Below are positions 50,010-57,877 of a DNA stretch of 64,000 nt, piece by piece; the first letter of the stretch is position 1, and each line of letters begins with the position of its first letter. The DNA is from Streptomyces sp. HSG2. Its GTDB lineage: Bacteria > Actinomycetota > Actinomycetes > Streptomycetales > Streptomycetaceae. The position numbers were made by a program, and so were the translations under genes. The notes beneath the pieces are model-generated. The model did no database searches. It worked only from the letters and a program-made list of their open reading frames with translations, and was not told the DNA's origin. The stretch lies in NCBI RefSeq assembly GCF_016598575.1, contig NZ_CP066801.1:4878501-4942500 (forward strand), given 5' to 3'.

Positions 50010-51320
50010 GTGAGTCACAAGCGAATGCCGAAGCGCAAGGCGGCGATGGCGGCGGGCGGTGTCGTCGCGCTCGGAGCCGCGGCGATCCTGCTGCCCCAGG
50101 CGAACGCGTCGCAGGACGAGGACGCGACCGGCGCGGACGCCGCGCCCCGGACGCTGAAGGCCGCCGACGCCTCGGACCTGGCCTCCCGGCTCTCCGGGTT
50201 GCTCGGCGACGCGTTCGCGGGCGCGTACTACGACGCCGACGAGCAGCGACTCGTCGTCAACGTGATAGCCGGAGACAACAACGTCGTCATCCAGGCGAAG
50301 AAGGCGGGGGCCGCGGTCCGCGAGGTCGACAACAGCATCGACGAACTGCGGGAGGGTGCCCGGACGCTCAGGAGCGAGGCGACGATCCCCGGCACGTCCT
50401 GGGCCATCGACCCGCGCACCAACAAGATCCTCGTGACCGCCGACTCGACTGTCACCGGCGAGAAGTGGGACACCCTGGAGTCGACCGTGGAGAAGCTCGG
50501 CTCGGACAAGGCCGTCCTCAAGAAGTCGGCCGGCACCTTCGAGACCTTCGTCTCCGGCGGCGACGCGATCTTCGGTGGTGGTTCCCGATGCTCCCTCGGG
50601 TTCAACGTGACGGCGGGCGACGGCACACCCGCCTTCCTCACCGCCGGGCACTGTGTCGTGGGGGCCGAACGCTGGTCCGACGAGACGGGCGCGCCGATCG
50701 GGACAGTGGACCAGGCGCTGTTCCCCGGGCAGGGGGACTTCGCGCTCGTCACGTACGACGACCCGGCGGTCGACGCGCCGAGCGAGGTGAACGTCGGCAG
50801 CCAGGTCGTTCCGATCGGACAGGCCGCGGAGGCTACGGTCGGGCAGGAGGTGTTCCGGATGGGCAGCACCACCGGGCTGTCCGACGGGCAGGTGTTGGGT
50901 CTGGACGCGACGGTGAACTACGCCGAAGGCACGGTCACCGGCCTGATACAGACGGACGTCTGCGCCGAGCGCGGCGACAGCGGTGGCTCCCTGTTCACCC
51001 GTGACGGCCTGGCGATCGGACTGACCTCGGGGGGCAGTGGCGACTGCACGGCGGGCGGCCAGACCTTCTTCCAGCCGGTGACCACGGCCCTGGCGGCGGT
51101 GGGTGCCACCCTCGGAGCGGGCGACCAGCCGGCCGAGGACGGCTCCGGTGCCGAGGGCGCGGCGGCGGACGACGGCGTCGAGGCCGAGGACGGCGCGGGC
51201 GCCGAGGCCGCTCGCGAGGGCGAGGACAAGCAGCCCGACGAGACGCGCGACGGTCAGAAGCACATCCGTTTCGGCGTCGAGAACGGCGAGGCGGGGACGG
51301 ACCCGAAGCGGGCCGACTGA
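50010..51320 (+). CDS. Secreted streptogrisin-type S1 protease with long acidic C-terminal tail
   Basis: The 436-residue preproprotein has a signal peptide (about 1-36), an alpha-lytic-type pro-region (to about residue 190) and a mature chymotrypsin-like domain: start near SGGDAIFGGGSRCSLGFNV, His in FLTAGHCV, Asp in GQGDFALVTY, Ser in RGDSGGSLF. The usual Pro after GDSGG is Ser here. After the fold ends at about residue 370 comes a tail of about 65 residues rich in Asp, Glu, Gly and Ala, which no typical streptogrisin has. The tail could keep the enzyme soluble or bind cations or the cell wall. GTG 50010 has AGGAGG upstream. Confidence 0.9.
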   Translation: MSHKRMPKRKAAMAAGGVVALGAAAILLPQANASQDEDATGADAAPRTLKAADASDLASRLSGLLGDAFAGAYYDADEQRLVVNVIAGDNNVVIQAKKAGAAVREVDNSIDELREGARTLRSEATIPGTSWAIDPRTNKILVTADSTVTGEKWDTLESTVEKLGSDKAVLKKSAGTFETFVSGGDAIFGGGSRCSLGFNVTAGDGTPAFLTAGHCVVGAERWSDETGAPIGTVDQALFPGQGDFALVTYDDPAVDAPSEVNVGSQVVPIGQAAEATVGQEVFRMGSTTGLSDGQVLGLDATVNYAEGTVTGLIQTDVCAERGDSGGSLFTRDGLAIGLTSGGSGDCTAGGQTFFQPVTTALAAVGATLGAGDQPAEDGSGAEGAAADDGVEAEDGAGAEAAREGEDKQPDETRDGQKHIRFGVENGEAGTDPKRAD

Positions 51321-51367
51321 TCCGAGAGCCGCCGAGGGACGGGGCACCGCTCCTCGACGGAGCCGGC

Positions 51368-51392
51368 GGCCCGGGGTCTCGTCCCCCGGGCC
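51368..51392 (+). terminator. Terminator hairpin after the acidic-tail protease gene
   Basis: GGCCCGGGG pairs perfectly with CCCCGGGCC (9 bp) across a 7-nt loop, 47 bp after the stop. Confidence 0.65.
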
Positions 51393-51968
51393 TTCCGCTC
51401 GTTCGGGCGGGCGGGCCCGTTCGCGGACGGGCGATCGGCGACCGGGTCTGTCCCTTCGTGCCCCCGCTCCCTCGGGCGACGGGGCACCCCGCGAGCCCGG
51501 CGCCGCCGGCGTCGACGTCACCCGGCCGGCCGCGTGGAGGCCCGAGCGGGGCGGTTTGGGCTTCGCGTCGACGGGCACCCGTGGGCGGTCACAGCCCGGC
51601 CGGCCTTGGTCACCCCCCGAGGTCGCGCACGGCGGCTGTCGGTGTCCAGGAAGGGACGGGAAACCGTGATCACGCGAAGCGGTACGGATCCTGATCGACA
51701 GCGTGAGGTCCGGCGTTCGAGGGCCGACCGGTCCGAGGCGCGCACGTCGGGTCCGCGTACATGCGTACCGGCGGTCGGGGACGATCCGAGCACGCTCCCG
51801 CGGACGAGCAACCCGGAGTCCCACATCATCCGCGGCGAGGACTGACCGTCGTCGAGGCGCGGTCGGCCGGAGGTTCGGGACCGGGGACGACGTGTCCGTT
51901 CCGTCGGTTTCCCCGTGTCGCGACCGACGCTCGCGCCGCCGACCCGCCTTCCGGAGCCACTGGGGTCC
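51393..51968. other. Stretch without a convincing gene
   Basis: Together with 51321-51367 this is a 648-bp gap. The only candidate is a plus-strand frame from GTG 51667 to 51845 (59 codons) with GGAAGG 12 nt upstream. Its Arg/Ser-rich protein has no recognisable feature, and I do not call it. The segment 51650-51850 is less G/C-biased at third positions than real genes here, and may be a decayed gene or regulatory DNA. Confidence 0.5.
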
Positions 51969-52334
51969 TCAGTCGTCCCAGGCCTGGATCATGGTCTGCT
52001 CGACGATCTTGCCGTCACGGAGCGAGACCATCGACTCGGCGAGCACGCGGACGCCGTCCGGGTACCGACACGATTCGGCGAAGGCGGCGCGATCGCCCTC
52101 GACCACACATTGATCGAGGGAGTGGGTCAGGTCGCGCTCGTAGATCTCGCCGATCATCTCGGCGATCTGCTCGCGTCCGCGCAACACCATGGGGTTGCTC
52201 GGCTGGGTACTGCGGTCCACGATGCGCAGCTCGGCGTCGTCCGCGTACAACGACACGAGTGTCGCCGCGGACCGGTTCTCCACGGCCTGGCGCAGCGTGT
52301 CACTGTCGAAACGGGTGGTTTCGGTCGTGCTCAT
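51969..52334 (-). CDS. NTF2/SnoaL-like cystatin-fold protein
   Basis: The 121-residue protein has the NTF2-like pattern: an N-terminal helix with LVSLYADDAELRIVDRSTQP, then VLRGREQIAEMIGEIYERDL, and strands ending VSLRDGKIVEQTMIQAWDD. This fold hosts varied small enzymes and binding proteins; the function cannot be assigned. GGGAAAGGAG precedes the ATG at 52334. It is divergent from the secreted-protein gene at 52529. Confidence 0.85.
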   Translation of the reverse strand: MSTTETTRFDSDTLRQAVENRSAATLVSLYADDAELRIVDRSTQPSNPMVLRGREQIAEMIGEIYERDLTHSLDQCVVEGDRAAFAESCRYPDGVRVLAESMVSLRDGKIVEQTMIQAWDD

Positions 52335-52528
52335 GGCGGGCTCCTTTCCCATGGACGCGGCCCGCCGCGAACCTCCCCCGCGGCCGCACGGACCGGGCCG
52401 AGCGTGAGGGCTTCTCCTTCGAGCCTCCCGCGCGACACGTGCTCGGGCAAGCGAACGGGAGTCCACCTGTCGGGTGAGCGCGTCGTCGAGCCCGTGTCCG
52501 GTGGGCCCGCGGCGCCGTTCCCCAGGGC

Positions 52529-52813
52529 ATGATCTCCACACGACGCATCACCGCCGCCGTCGGCCTCGCCGTCGGCCTGACCGGTCTGGCCGCGCCCCTC
52601 GCCGGCGCGGCCGAGTCCGGAGCCCTGGAGGGCGGACTCAGCCCGACGAAGACCCTCGACTCGCTCGCCGCCGGCGCCGTGCCGGCGGAGCACCGGTCCG
52701 AGGTGCTGCCACCCTCGGCGCAACTCAGCCGACTCGACGACGTGAACCAACTGCGGCAGGTCACCGGACTCGTCTCCCCTGTCTTCGGCGCAGTTCCGGC
52801 GATCCAGACCTGA
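52529..52813 (+). CDS. Small secreted protein, conserved in Streptomyces
   Basis: The 94-residue precursor has a signal peptide (ISTRRITAAVGLAVGLTGLA, cleavage near GAAESG) and a short mature part ending LDDVNQLRQVTGLVSPVFGA. I recall similar short exported proteins in Streptomyces, often without a real functional name. It carries no Cys. The ribosome site before the ATG is weak (CCCAGGGC). A strong hairpin follows the stop. Confidence 0.78.
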   Translation: MISTRRITAAVGLAVGLTGLAAPLAGAAESGALEGGLSPTKTLDSLAAGAVPAEHRSEVLPPSAQLSRLDDVNQLRQVTGLVSPVFGAVPAIQT

Positions 52814-52823
52814 CGGAGCGCGC

Positions 52824-52858
52824 CGCGGAGGCGGCCACGCCCCATCGCCGCCTCCGCG
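52824..52858 (+). terminator. Terminator hairpin after the small secreted protein gene
   Basis: CGCGGAGGCGGC pairs perfectly (12 bp) with GCCGCCTCCGCG across an 11-nt loop, 11 bp after the stop. Confidence 0.7.
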
Positions 52859-52993
52859 CCTCCGCGTATCGACGGGGTCCCCCGGCACCGCGATCCGCCC
52901 ACCGGGGACGGCCGGCGCGGCGACATCACGCGTCGACGGCCGTGAAGACGTAGGGTCGGAGCACAACAGACCTGGTGGAGATGGGGGTTGGCG

Positions 52994-54082
52994 ATGACTC
53001 AGGAAGTGCGCGGCGTGATCGCGCCGGGCCGGGACGAGCCGGTTCGCGTCGAGACGATCCTCGTCCCGGACGCGGGGCCGGGCGAGGCCGTCGTACGCGT
53101 ACAGGCGTGCGGGGTGTGCCATACCGACCTGCACTACAAGCAGGGCGCGATCGGCGAGGAGTTCCCGTATCTCCTCGGGCACGAGGCGGCGGGCGTGGTG
53201 GAGTCGGTGGGGGAGGGCGTCACGGACGTCGCTCCCGGCGACTTCGTGGTCCTGAACTGGCGGGCGGTGTGCGGCACGTGCCGGGCCTGTCGGCGCGGAC
53301 GGCCCTGGTACTGCTTCGACACCCGCAACGCACGGCGGCGCATGACCCTCGCCGGTGACGGTCGGGAGTTGTCCCCGGCCTTGGGGATCGGAGCCTTCGC
53401 CGAGAAGACCCTGGTCGCCGCCGGTCAGTGCACCAAGGTCGACCCCCGTGTCTCCCCCGAGGTCGCCGGGCTGCTGGGCTGTGGCGTGATGGCGGGAATC
53501 GGCGCCGCGATCAACACCGGCGAGGTGGGCCGGGGCGATTCCGTGGCCGTCATCGGCTGCGGAGGGGTGGGGGACGCCGCGATCGCGGGAGCGCGCCTCG
53601 CGGGTGCCGCGCGCGTCATCGCCGTCGACATCGACGATCGCAAGCTGGAGACGGCCCGCGCGATGGGCGCGACGCACACCGTGAACTCCGGGATCACCGA
53701 ACCGGTCGCCGCGATCCGGGACTTGACCGGCGGATTCGGAGCCGACGTGGTGATCGACGCGGTGGGTCTGCCGGAGACCTACCGGCAGGCGTTCTACGCG
53801 CGGGACCTGGCGGGCACGGTCGTGCTCGTCGGTGTACCGACCCCCGAGGCCACGCTGGAACTGCCGCTGCTCGACGTCTTCGGTCGGGGCGGCCGACTGG
53901 CCTCCTCCTGGTACGGGGACTGCCTTCCCTCGCGTGACTTCCCGATCCTCGTCGACCTGCATCTCCAGGGGCGTCTGGACCTCTCCGGTTTCGTCACCGA
54001 GACCATCGACCTGGACGAGGTGGAGAAGGCGTTCGCCCGTATGCGCGCGGGGGACGTCCTGCGGTCGGTGGTGGTCCTGTGA
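52994..54082 (+). CDS. mscR: S-(hydroxymethyl)mycothiol dehydrogenase
   Basis: The 362-residue zinc-dependent MDR enzyme has the catalytic zinc ligands in QACGVCHTDLHYK and LLGHEAAGVVESVG. The structural zinc Cys cluster lies in VCGTCRACRRGRPWYC, and the NAD loop is IGCGGVGDAAIAGARL. The pattern and the linked hydrolase gene identify the mycothiol-dependent formaldehyde dehydrogenase (MscR/AdhE2). It oxidises the formaldehyde-mycothiol adduct to S-formylmycothiol. ATG 52994 and TTG 52988 are both possible starts. It overlaps the next gene by 4 bp. Confidence 0.9.
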   Translation: MTQEVRGVIAPGRDEPVRVETILVPDAGPGEAVVRVQACGVCHTDLHYKQGAIGEEFPYLLGHEAAGVVESVGEGVTDVAPGDFVVLNWRAVCGTCRACRRGRPWYCFDTRNARRRMTLAGDGRELSPALGIGAFAEKTLVAAGQCTKVDPRVSPEVAGLLGCGVMAGIGAAINTGEVGRGDSVAVIGCGGVGDAAIAGARLAGAARVIAVDIDDRKLETARAMGATHTVNSGITEPVAAIRDLTGGFGADVVIDAVGLPETYRQAFYARDLAGTVVLVGVPTPEATLELPLLDVFGRGGRLASSWYGDCLPSRDFPILVDLHLQGRLDLSGFVTETIDLDEVEKAFARMRAGDVLRSVVVL

Positions 54083-54711
54083 GCGCCCCGCGGATCGAAC
54101 GGCTCGTCACTTCCGGCCGGTTCCGACTGGACGGCGGCAGCTGGGAGGTCGACAACAACGTCTGGCTGGTCGGCGATGACGACGAGGTCGTCGTCATCGA
54201 CGCCGCGCACGACGCGGACGCCGTCGTCGAGGCGATCGGCGGCCGTCGGCTCGTCGCCGTCATCTGCACGCATGCGCACAACGACCACGTCGACGCGGCC
54301 CCGGCGCTCGCGGAGCGCACCGGAGCGGTCGTCTGGCTGCACCCCGACGACCTCCCTCTGTGGCGTCAGACCCATCCGGACCGTGATCCGGACGCCTGGC
54401 TCTCCGACGGACAGGTGATCGAGGCGGCCGGGGCCGATCTGACGGTTCTGCACACGCCCGGGCACGCCCCCGGTGCGGTGTGTCTGCACGAGCCCGGCCT
54501 GGCCACCGTCTTCACCGGCGACACCCTCTTCCGTGGCGGTCCCGGTGCCACGGGCCGATCCTTCTCCCACTTTCCGACGATCATCGAGTCGATCCGCGAC
54601 CGGCTTCTCACCCTCCCGCCGGATACGCGGGTCCTGACCGGGCACGGCGAGTCGACCACCATCGGCGCGGAGGCCCCCCACCTCCCCGAGTGGATCGATC
54701 GCGGTCACTGA
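54079..54711 (+). CDS. MBL-fold hydrolase paired with mscR, probable S-formylmycothiol hydrolase
   Basis: The 210-residue protein has the metallo-beta-lactamase zinc motif CTHAHNDHVDAAP, later HTPGHAPGAVCLHEPG and VFTGDTLFRGGPGATGRSFSHF, and a final LTGHGESTT. Its GTG overlaps the mscR stop (GTGA), so the two are co-translated. In actinobacteria this partner is proposed to hydrolyse S-formylmycothiol to formate and mycothiol; I infer that role from context. It is shorter than the persulfide enzyme at 6876 and has no rhodanese domain. Confidence 0.87.
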   Translation: MSAPRIERLVTSGRFRLDGGSWEVDNNVWLVGDDDEVVVIDAAHDADAVVEAIGGRRLVAVICTHAHNDHVDAAPALAERTGAVVWLHPDDLPLWRQTHPDRDPDAWLSDGQVIEAAGADLTVLHTPGHAPGAVCLHEPGLATVFTGDTLFRGGPGATGRSFSHFPTIIESIRDRLLTLPPDTRVLTGHGESTTIGAEAPHLPEWIDRGH

Positions 54712-54857
54712 CGCCGCACGCGGGCGAGGCGTGCGCGCTCCCCCCTCCGCCCCTCCGCGACACAGGATCGGACATCGTCGACGGGCTCCTCCCACATCCG
54801 CGCCCAGACCGAACGGTAGGCTCCCCGGGCCACGAGCTCGGATCGCGAGGAGGTTTC

Positions 54858-54995
54858 GTGGTCGGTGCGGCTGCCGCACCCCCCCAGGTGACCGCGCGCC
54901 TTCGCGCCGCTCGCCCTGCCCCGGGCGCGTCCCGAGTGGGGCGGGAGAGCCTCTTCGGCTCCGAACTCCCGCGTGTCGCCCGCCAGATGCAGTGA
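54858..54995 (+). CDS. Doubtful small ORF with a strong ribosome site
   Basis: AGGAGGTTTC at 54848-54857 directly precedes a GTG that opens a 45-codon frame (MVGAAAAPPQVTARLRAARP start, RQMQ end). The ribosome site is far better than chance, but the peptide is Ala/Arg-rich and unlike any family I know. It could be a short regulatory peptide or a fortuitous match. Confidence 0.25.
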   Translation: MVGAAAAPPQVTARLRAARPAPGASRVGRESLFGSELPRVARQMQ

Positions 54996-55061
54996 CCAGA
55001 GACACGTCGCATATGTCCGCTTGGTCGGGTTTCCTTTATCTCGCCCTCACCCGTACCGCCG

Positions 55062-55067
55062 TATGCT
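55062..55067 (+). promoter_or_regulatory. Probable -10 element TATGCT for a leaderless mRNA
   Basis: TATGCT is followed by 7 nt (tcactgc) and the ATG at 55075, which has no ribosome site. The geometry equals that at 36834 and 42236. Confidence 0.55.
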
Positions 55068-55074
55068 TCACTGC

Positions 55075-55248
55075 ATGTCCATCACGGTTGAACCCTCCTC
55101 CGAGCGATCGGCGGCCGAGGTCAACGAGGAGATCCGGGCCCTGTGGCTCCGATCCGGCGGGACACTGAGCGTCGAGCAGCGGGAGGAGTACCGGCGGCTC
55201 GTCCTGGAGTGGGCCGCCGCCGTCCCGCGGTCCGGCCGGGCCGCCTGA
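55075..55248 (+). CDS. Small acidic helical protein, function unknown
   Basis: The 57-residue protein (MSITVEPSSERSAAEVNEEI start, SVEQREEYRRLVLEWAAAV near the end) is predicted to be mostly helical and soluble. Proteins with an EVNEEIRALW..G..L..EQREEYRRLVLEW pattern look like short Streptomyces hypotheticals I have seen, but I cannot assign a role. It is probably translated from a leaderless transcript. Confidence 0.7.
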   Translation: MSITVEPSSERSAAEVNEEIRALWLRSGGTLSVEQREEYRRLVLEWAAAVPRSGRAA

Positions 55249-55278
55249 CGAAGGAGGCGCCGGGGCCTCGTTCCCCAC

Positions 55279-56643
55279 TCAGCTCCACGACGCCGAGTAC
55301 CGGCGCCGATAGTCGCTGCGGTCGTGCTCCGCCCTGATCCAGCGGGTGGCCACCAGCACTGCGAGGCTTCCGGCGGCCAGCAGCAGCCCCGGGGTCAGGT
55401 TGGCCCGATCGACCAGCAGCCCGGCCAGCCGTGCCGGCAGGGACGCCCCCTCCCCGCCGGCCGACGGCGTGCCGGGGCCGCTGTCCACCGCCGCGCCCCC
55501 GCCCGCGGACTCGATGATTCCGTTGTCCGGCGCGGATCCGTCCCCCGAGGCAACGAGAAGGCGCACGCCCAGCGCCTCCATGGCCTCGCCGACGGGCTGG
55601 AAGTACGTGGTGCCGCCTCGCGAGCAGTCCCCGTTGCCGCCGGAGGTCACCCCGAGGGCGACCCCATCGGAGAACATCGGCCCGCCGCTGTCGCCGGGTT
55701 CCGCGCACACGTCCGTCTCGATCAGGCCGGTGACGGTGCCCTCCGGGTAGTTCACCGTCGCGTCCAGCGCGACCACCCGCCCGTCACGCAGCCCGGTCGT
55801 GCTGCCGCTGCGGAAGACTCGCTGGCCCACGGCAGGCACGCCCGCCCCGGTGATCCGCACGCCCTTGTCCTCGCCGACCGAGACTATCTCCGCGCCGGTG
55901 CCCGCCTCGCCACCCGCGTACTCCACCAGGGAGTAGTCGTCTCCGGGGAAGCTGCGGGACACCGTCTCGCCGACCTCCCCGCCCCCGCCGCCCTCGGCGA
56001 ACCACACGGACCCGGTGGGGCCGCAGTGGCCCGCGGTGAGGATGAGGTCCCGCTCCCCATCCGTCACGTTGAACCCGGCCGAGCAGCGGCCGGCCGTGGA
56101 CAGGATCGCCTCGGCGCCGTTCAACCGCGTGGTGAACCGGCCCTCGATCCGTTCCATGCGCACTCGGGCGCCCATGCCCTCGGCGATCTCGGCAAGGCGA
56201 GACCAGTCGGTCTCCGAGACGGTGCTGTCACCCCGAAGCACCACCTCGTTCGACCGGTAGTCGATCACCCAGGCCGTGCCGGGCACGCTGGGCGCCTCGC
56301 TCAACCCGGTCGCGGCGGTGGACAGCTCGCTCATGCTGTGCCGGACCATCGCCGCCTCGGCCCCCGCCTCCCGGACCCTGGACGCCGCCTCCTCGTCGGT
56401 GACCGCGACGACCGGATCGCCCTCGTCGTCGATCCAGTGGCCCGCCGTGCGATCCGCCCCGAGGCGGGCCACCAGATCGGCTCCCTCGGCCCCTCGTGCC
56501 CCCGCGAGGAGCCGGGCCTCGTCGTCGGGTCCGACGGGCTCGCTCGCCGTCGCCCCGGCGACCATGACCGTCCCGAGGAGCAGTCCACCGGCGGCCATCG
56601 CTCGCGCCCCCCGCCGGATCATGCGCCGTCGTGCGTGCCTCAT
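55279..56643 (-). CDS. Membrane-anchored streptogrisin-type S1 protease
   Basis: The 454-residue protein has a signal peptide (about 1-33), a pro-region (to about residue 175) and a chymotrypsin-fold domain with His in LTAGHCGP, Asp in GDDYSLVEY and Ser in PGDSGGPMF. A Gly/Ser-rich linker then leads to a C-terminal membrane helix (LTPGLLLAAGSLAVLVATRW, about 415-434) and a basic tail (RAEHDRSDYRRRY). The protease should therefore stay tethered to the outer face of the membrane. GGGAGAG precedes the ATG at 56643. Confidence 0.9.
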   Translation of the reverse strand: MRHARRRMIRRGARAMAAGGLLLGTVMVAGATASEPVGPDDEARLLAGARGAEGADLVARLGADRTAGHWIDDEGDPVVAVTDEEAASRVREAGAEAAMVRHSMSELSTAATGLSEAPSVPGTAWVIDYRSNEVVLRGDSTVSETDWSRLAEIAEGMGARVRMERIEGRFTTRLNGAEAILSTAGRCSAGFNVTDGERDLILTAGHCGPTGSVWFAEGGGGGEVGETVSRSFPGDDYSLVEYAGGEAGTGAEIVSVGEDKGVRITGAGVPAVGQRVFRSGSTTGLRDGRVVALDATVNYPEGTVTGLIETDVCAEPGDSGGPMFSDGVALGVTSGGNGDCSRGGTTYFQPVGEAMEALGVRLLVASGDGSAPDNGIIESAGGGAAVDSGPGTPSAGGEGASLPARLAGLLVDRANLTPGLLLAAGSLAVLVATRWIRAEHDRSDYRRRYSASWS

Positions 56644-56829
56644 CGCCTGCTCTCCCGTAGCCGGACGCGCCGCGACTGTGTCGCGGGAGGATCCCGCATC
56701 GGGGATCCCGACTCTTCATACGGCCGCCGTGCCGACGGCGTTCAGTGGGGACACGGTCGGTCGAGGCGGATTCCGGCGGGGGGGCGGGCCGGTCCCGCCG
56801 GGCGGGGCCGGTCGGTGATCACTCCGCCC

Positions 56830-56835
56830 TACACT
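56830..56835 (+). promoter_or_regulatory. Probable -10 element TACACT for a leaderless mRNA
   Basis: TACACT is followed by 6 nt (cggtgc) and the ATG at 56842, without a ribosome site. It is the fourth example of this arrangement in the window. Confidence 0.5.
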
Positions 56836-56841
56836 CGGTGC

Positions 56842-57228
56842 ATGGACGATGTCTCGTGGGCCCGACTCGGTGCGGGGAAGTACCTGCTGTTGACCACCTA
56901 CCGGAAGAACGGCACACCGGTCGCGACCCCGGTCTGGGTCGTGACCGACGGGGACGCCCTGGGCGTGTGGACGGTCGCCGATTCCTGGAAGGTCAAGCGG
57001 ATCCGAAACCGCGCCGATGTCTCGGTCGGTCCCTGCGACCTCCGCGGCAACCCCACCGGCGAGTCCGTCCCCGGGATCGCCGAGATCTGTGACGCCGAGG
57101 GTGGCGCCCGGGTGAGACGGCTGGTGGCCCGCAAGTACGGTGTGGTGGGTCGGCTCACCCTGATCGGGAGCCGGCTGCGGCGCGGCCGGGAGGGCACCGT
57201 GGGACTGCGGATCACCCCGGCGGGGTGA
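56842..57228 (+). CDS. PPOX-class split-barrel protein, probably F420-dependent
   Basis: The 128-residue protein has the PPOX/FDOR pattern: KYLLLTTYRKNGTPVATPVWVV near the start, ALGVWTVADSWKVKRIRNRADVSVGPCDLRGN in the middle and RKYGVVGRL later. These small split barrels bind F420 or flavin and reduce varied substrates in actinobacteria. It is divergent from the membrane-anchored protease gene and probably has a leaderless mRNA. Confidence 0.87.
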   Translation: MDDVSWARLGAGKYLLLTTYRKNGTPVATPVWVVTDGDALGVWTVADSWKVKRIRNRADVSVGPCDLRGNPTGESVPGIAEICDAEGGARVRRLVARKYGVVGRLTLIGSRLRRGREGTVGLRITPAG

Positions 57229-57307
57229 TCCGGACGGGTGGCGAATCACCGGCCCCGGCGGCGGCTCCCGCGAGGTCGGACGGGCCGGCCCGCGATGCGA
57301 GTCGCCG

Positions 57308-57721
57308 TCAACTCCAGGCCCGGTAGGGCTCGTCGAGCAGTTGGAACACCGGCTCGCCTCGAACCGGGTCCTGGGCCGTGGACAGGCGTACCCGGTCGCC
57401 GCTGTGGATTCCGACGGGCGGACCCATGACGCGGCCCCGGACGACGAACCCCTCCGCCATCTCCACCAGGGAGACGTTTCGGGCCGCCGGGGTGTTCCGA
57501 TGGACGACCGTGGAGTGTCGGACGGTTCCGTTGCCCTCGCTCCGCTCCACCCGGAGTTCGCTGCCCTGACAGACGGGACACAGCAGGCGGTGGTACATGG
57601 CGGTGCCGCACCAGACGCATCGCTGGAAGACGAGGGTCTCGGCGTCTCGGGCTCCGGGGGAGAGGAGGCCCGTCGCGGTACCCGCGGCCCGCTGCGCGGT
57701 ACTTCTTGGGTGGTGGTACAC
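57308..57721 (-). CDS. DUF35 zinc-ribbon/OB-fold protein (acyl-CoA-associated)
   Basis: The 137-residue protein has a zinc ribbon (RCVWCGTAMYHRLLCPVC, four Cys) and an OB fold (GTVRHSTVVHRNTPAARN, EGFVVRGRVMGP, GDRVRL), the DUF35 pattern. Such proteins usually act with thiolases or acyl-CoA enzymes to channel CoA substrates, but no thiolase gene is next to it here. GTG 57721 has GAGGAG upstream. It may belong to the regulon of the TetR gene nearby. Confidence 0.86.
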   Translation of the reverse strand: MYHHPRSTAQRAAGTATGLLSPGARDAETLVFQRCVWCGTAMYHRLLCPVCQGSELRVERSEGNGTVRHSTVVHRNTPAARNVSLVEMAEGFVVRGRVMGPPVGIHSGDRVRLSTAQDPVRGEPVFQLLDEPYRAWS

Positions 57722-57877
57722 GCTGGTCAACTCCTCGCGCTCGGTCGGAATCGGGGAGAACGGCCGCCCGGGCGGGCGCGTGCCCGGTGCGACGCGCCAC
57801 CGCACGAGCGTATGGCACCGAGTGTCAGCCGTAAAGGCACTCCGTACCCTCGGATCGGTCCGGGGCCGGCCGATCGC

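Larger units (their letters stand above)
54712..55074. other. 363-bp gap after the formaldehyde operon
   Basis: The gap begins with a short hairpin (CGCACGC / GCGTGCG at 54715-54735) that may end the mscR operon. It also holds the doubtful small ORF at 54858 and the -10 element at 55062. Nothing else was seen. Confidence 0.5.

Noticed and set aside
51667..51845. 59-codon plus-strand ORF
   Set aside because: Spacing from its ribosome site is too long, codon bias is weak and the peptide shows no recognisable feature.
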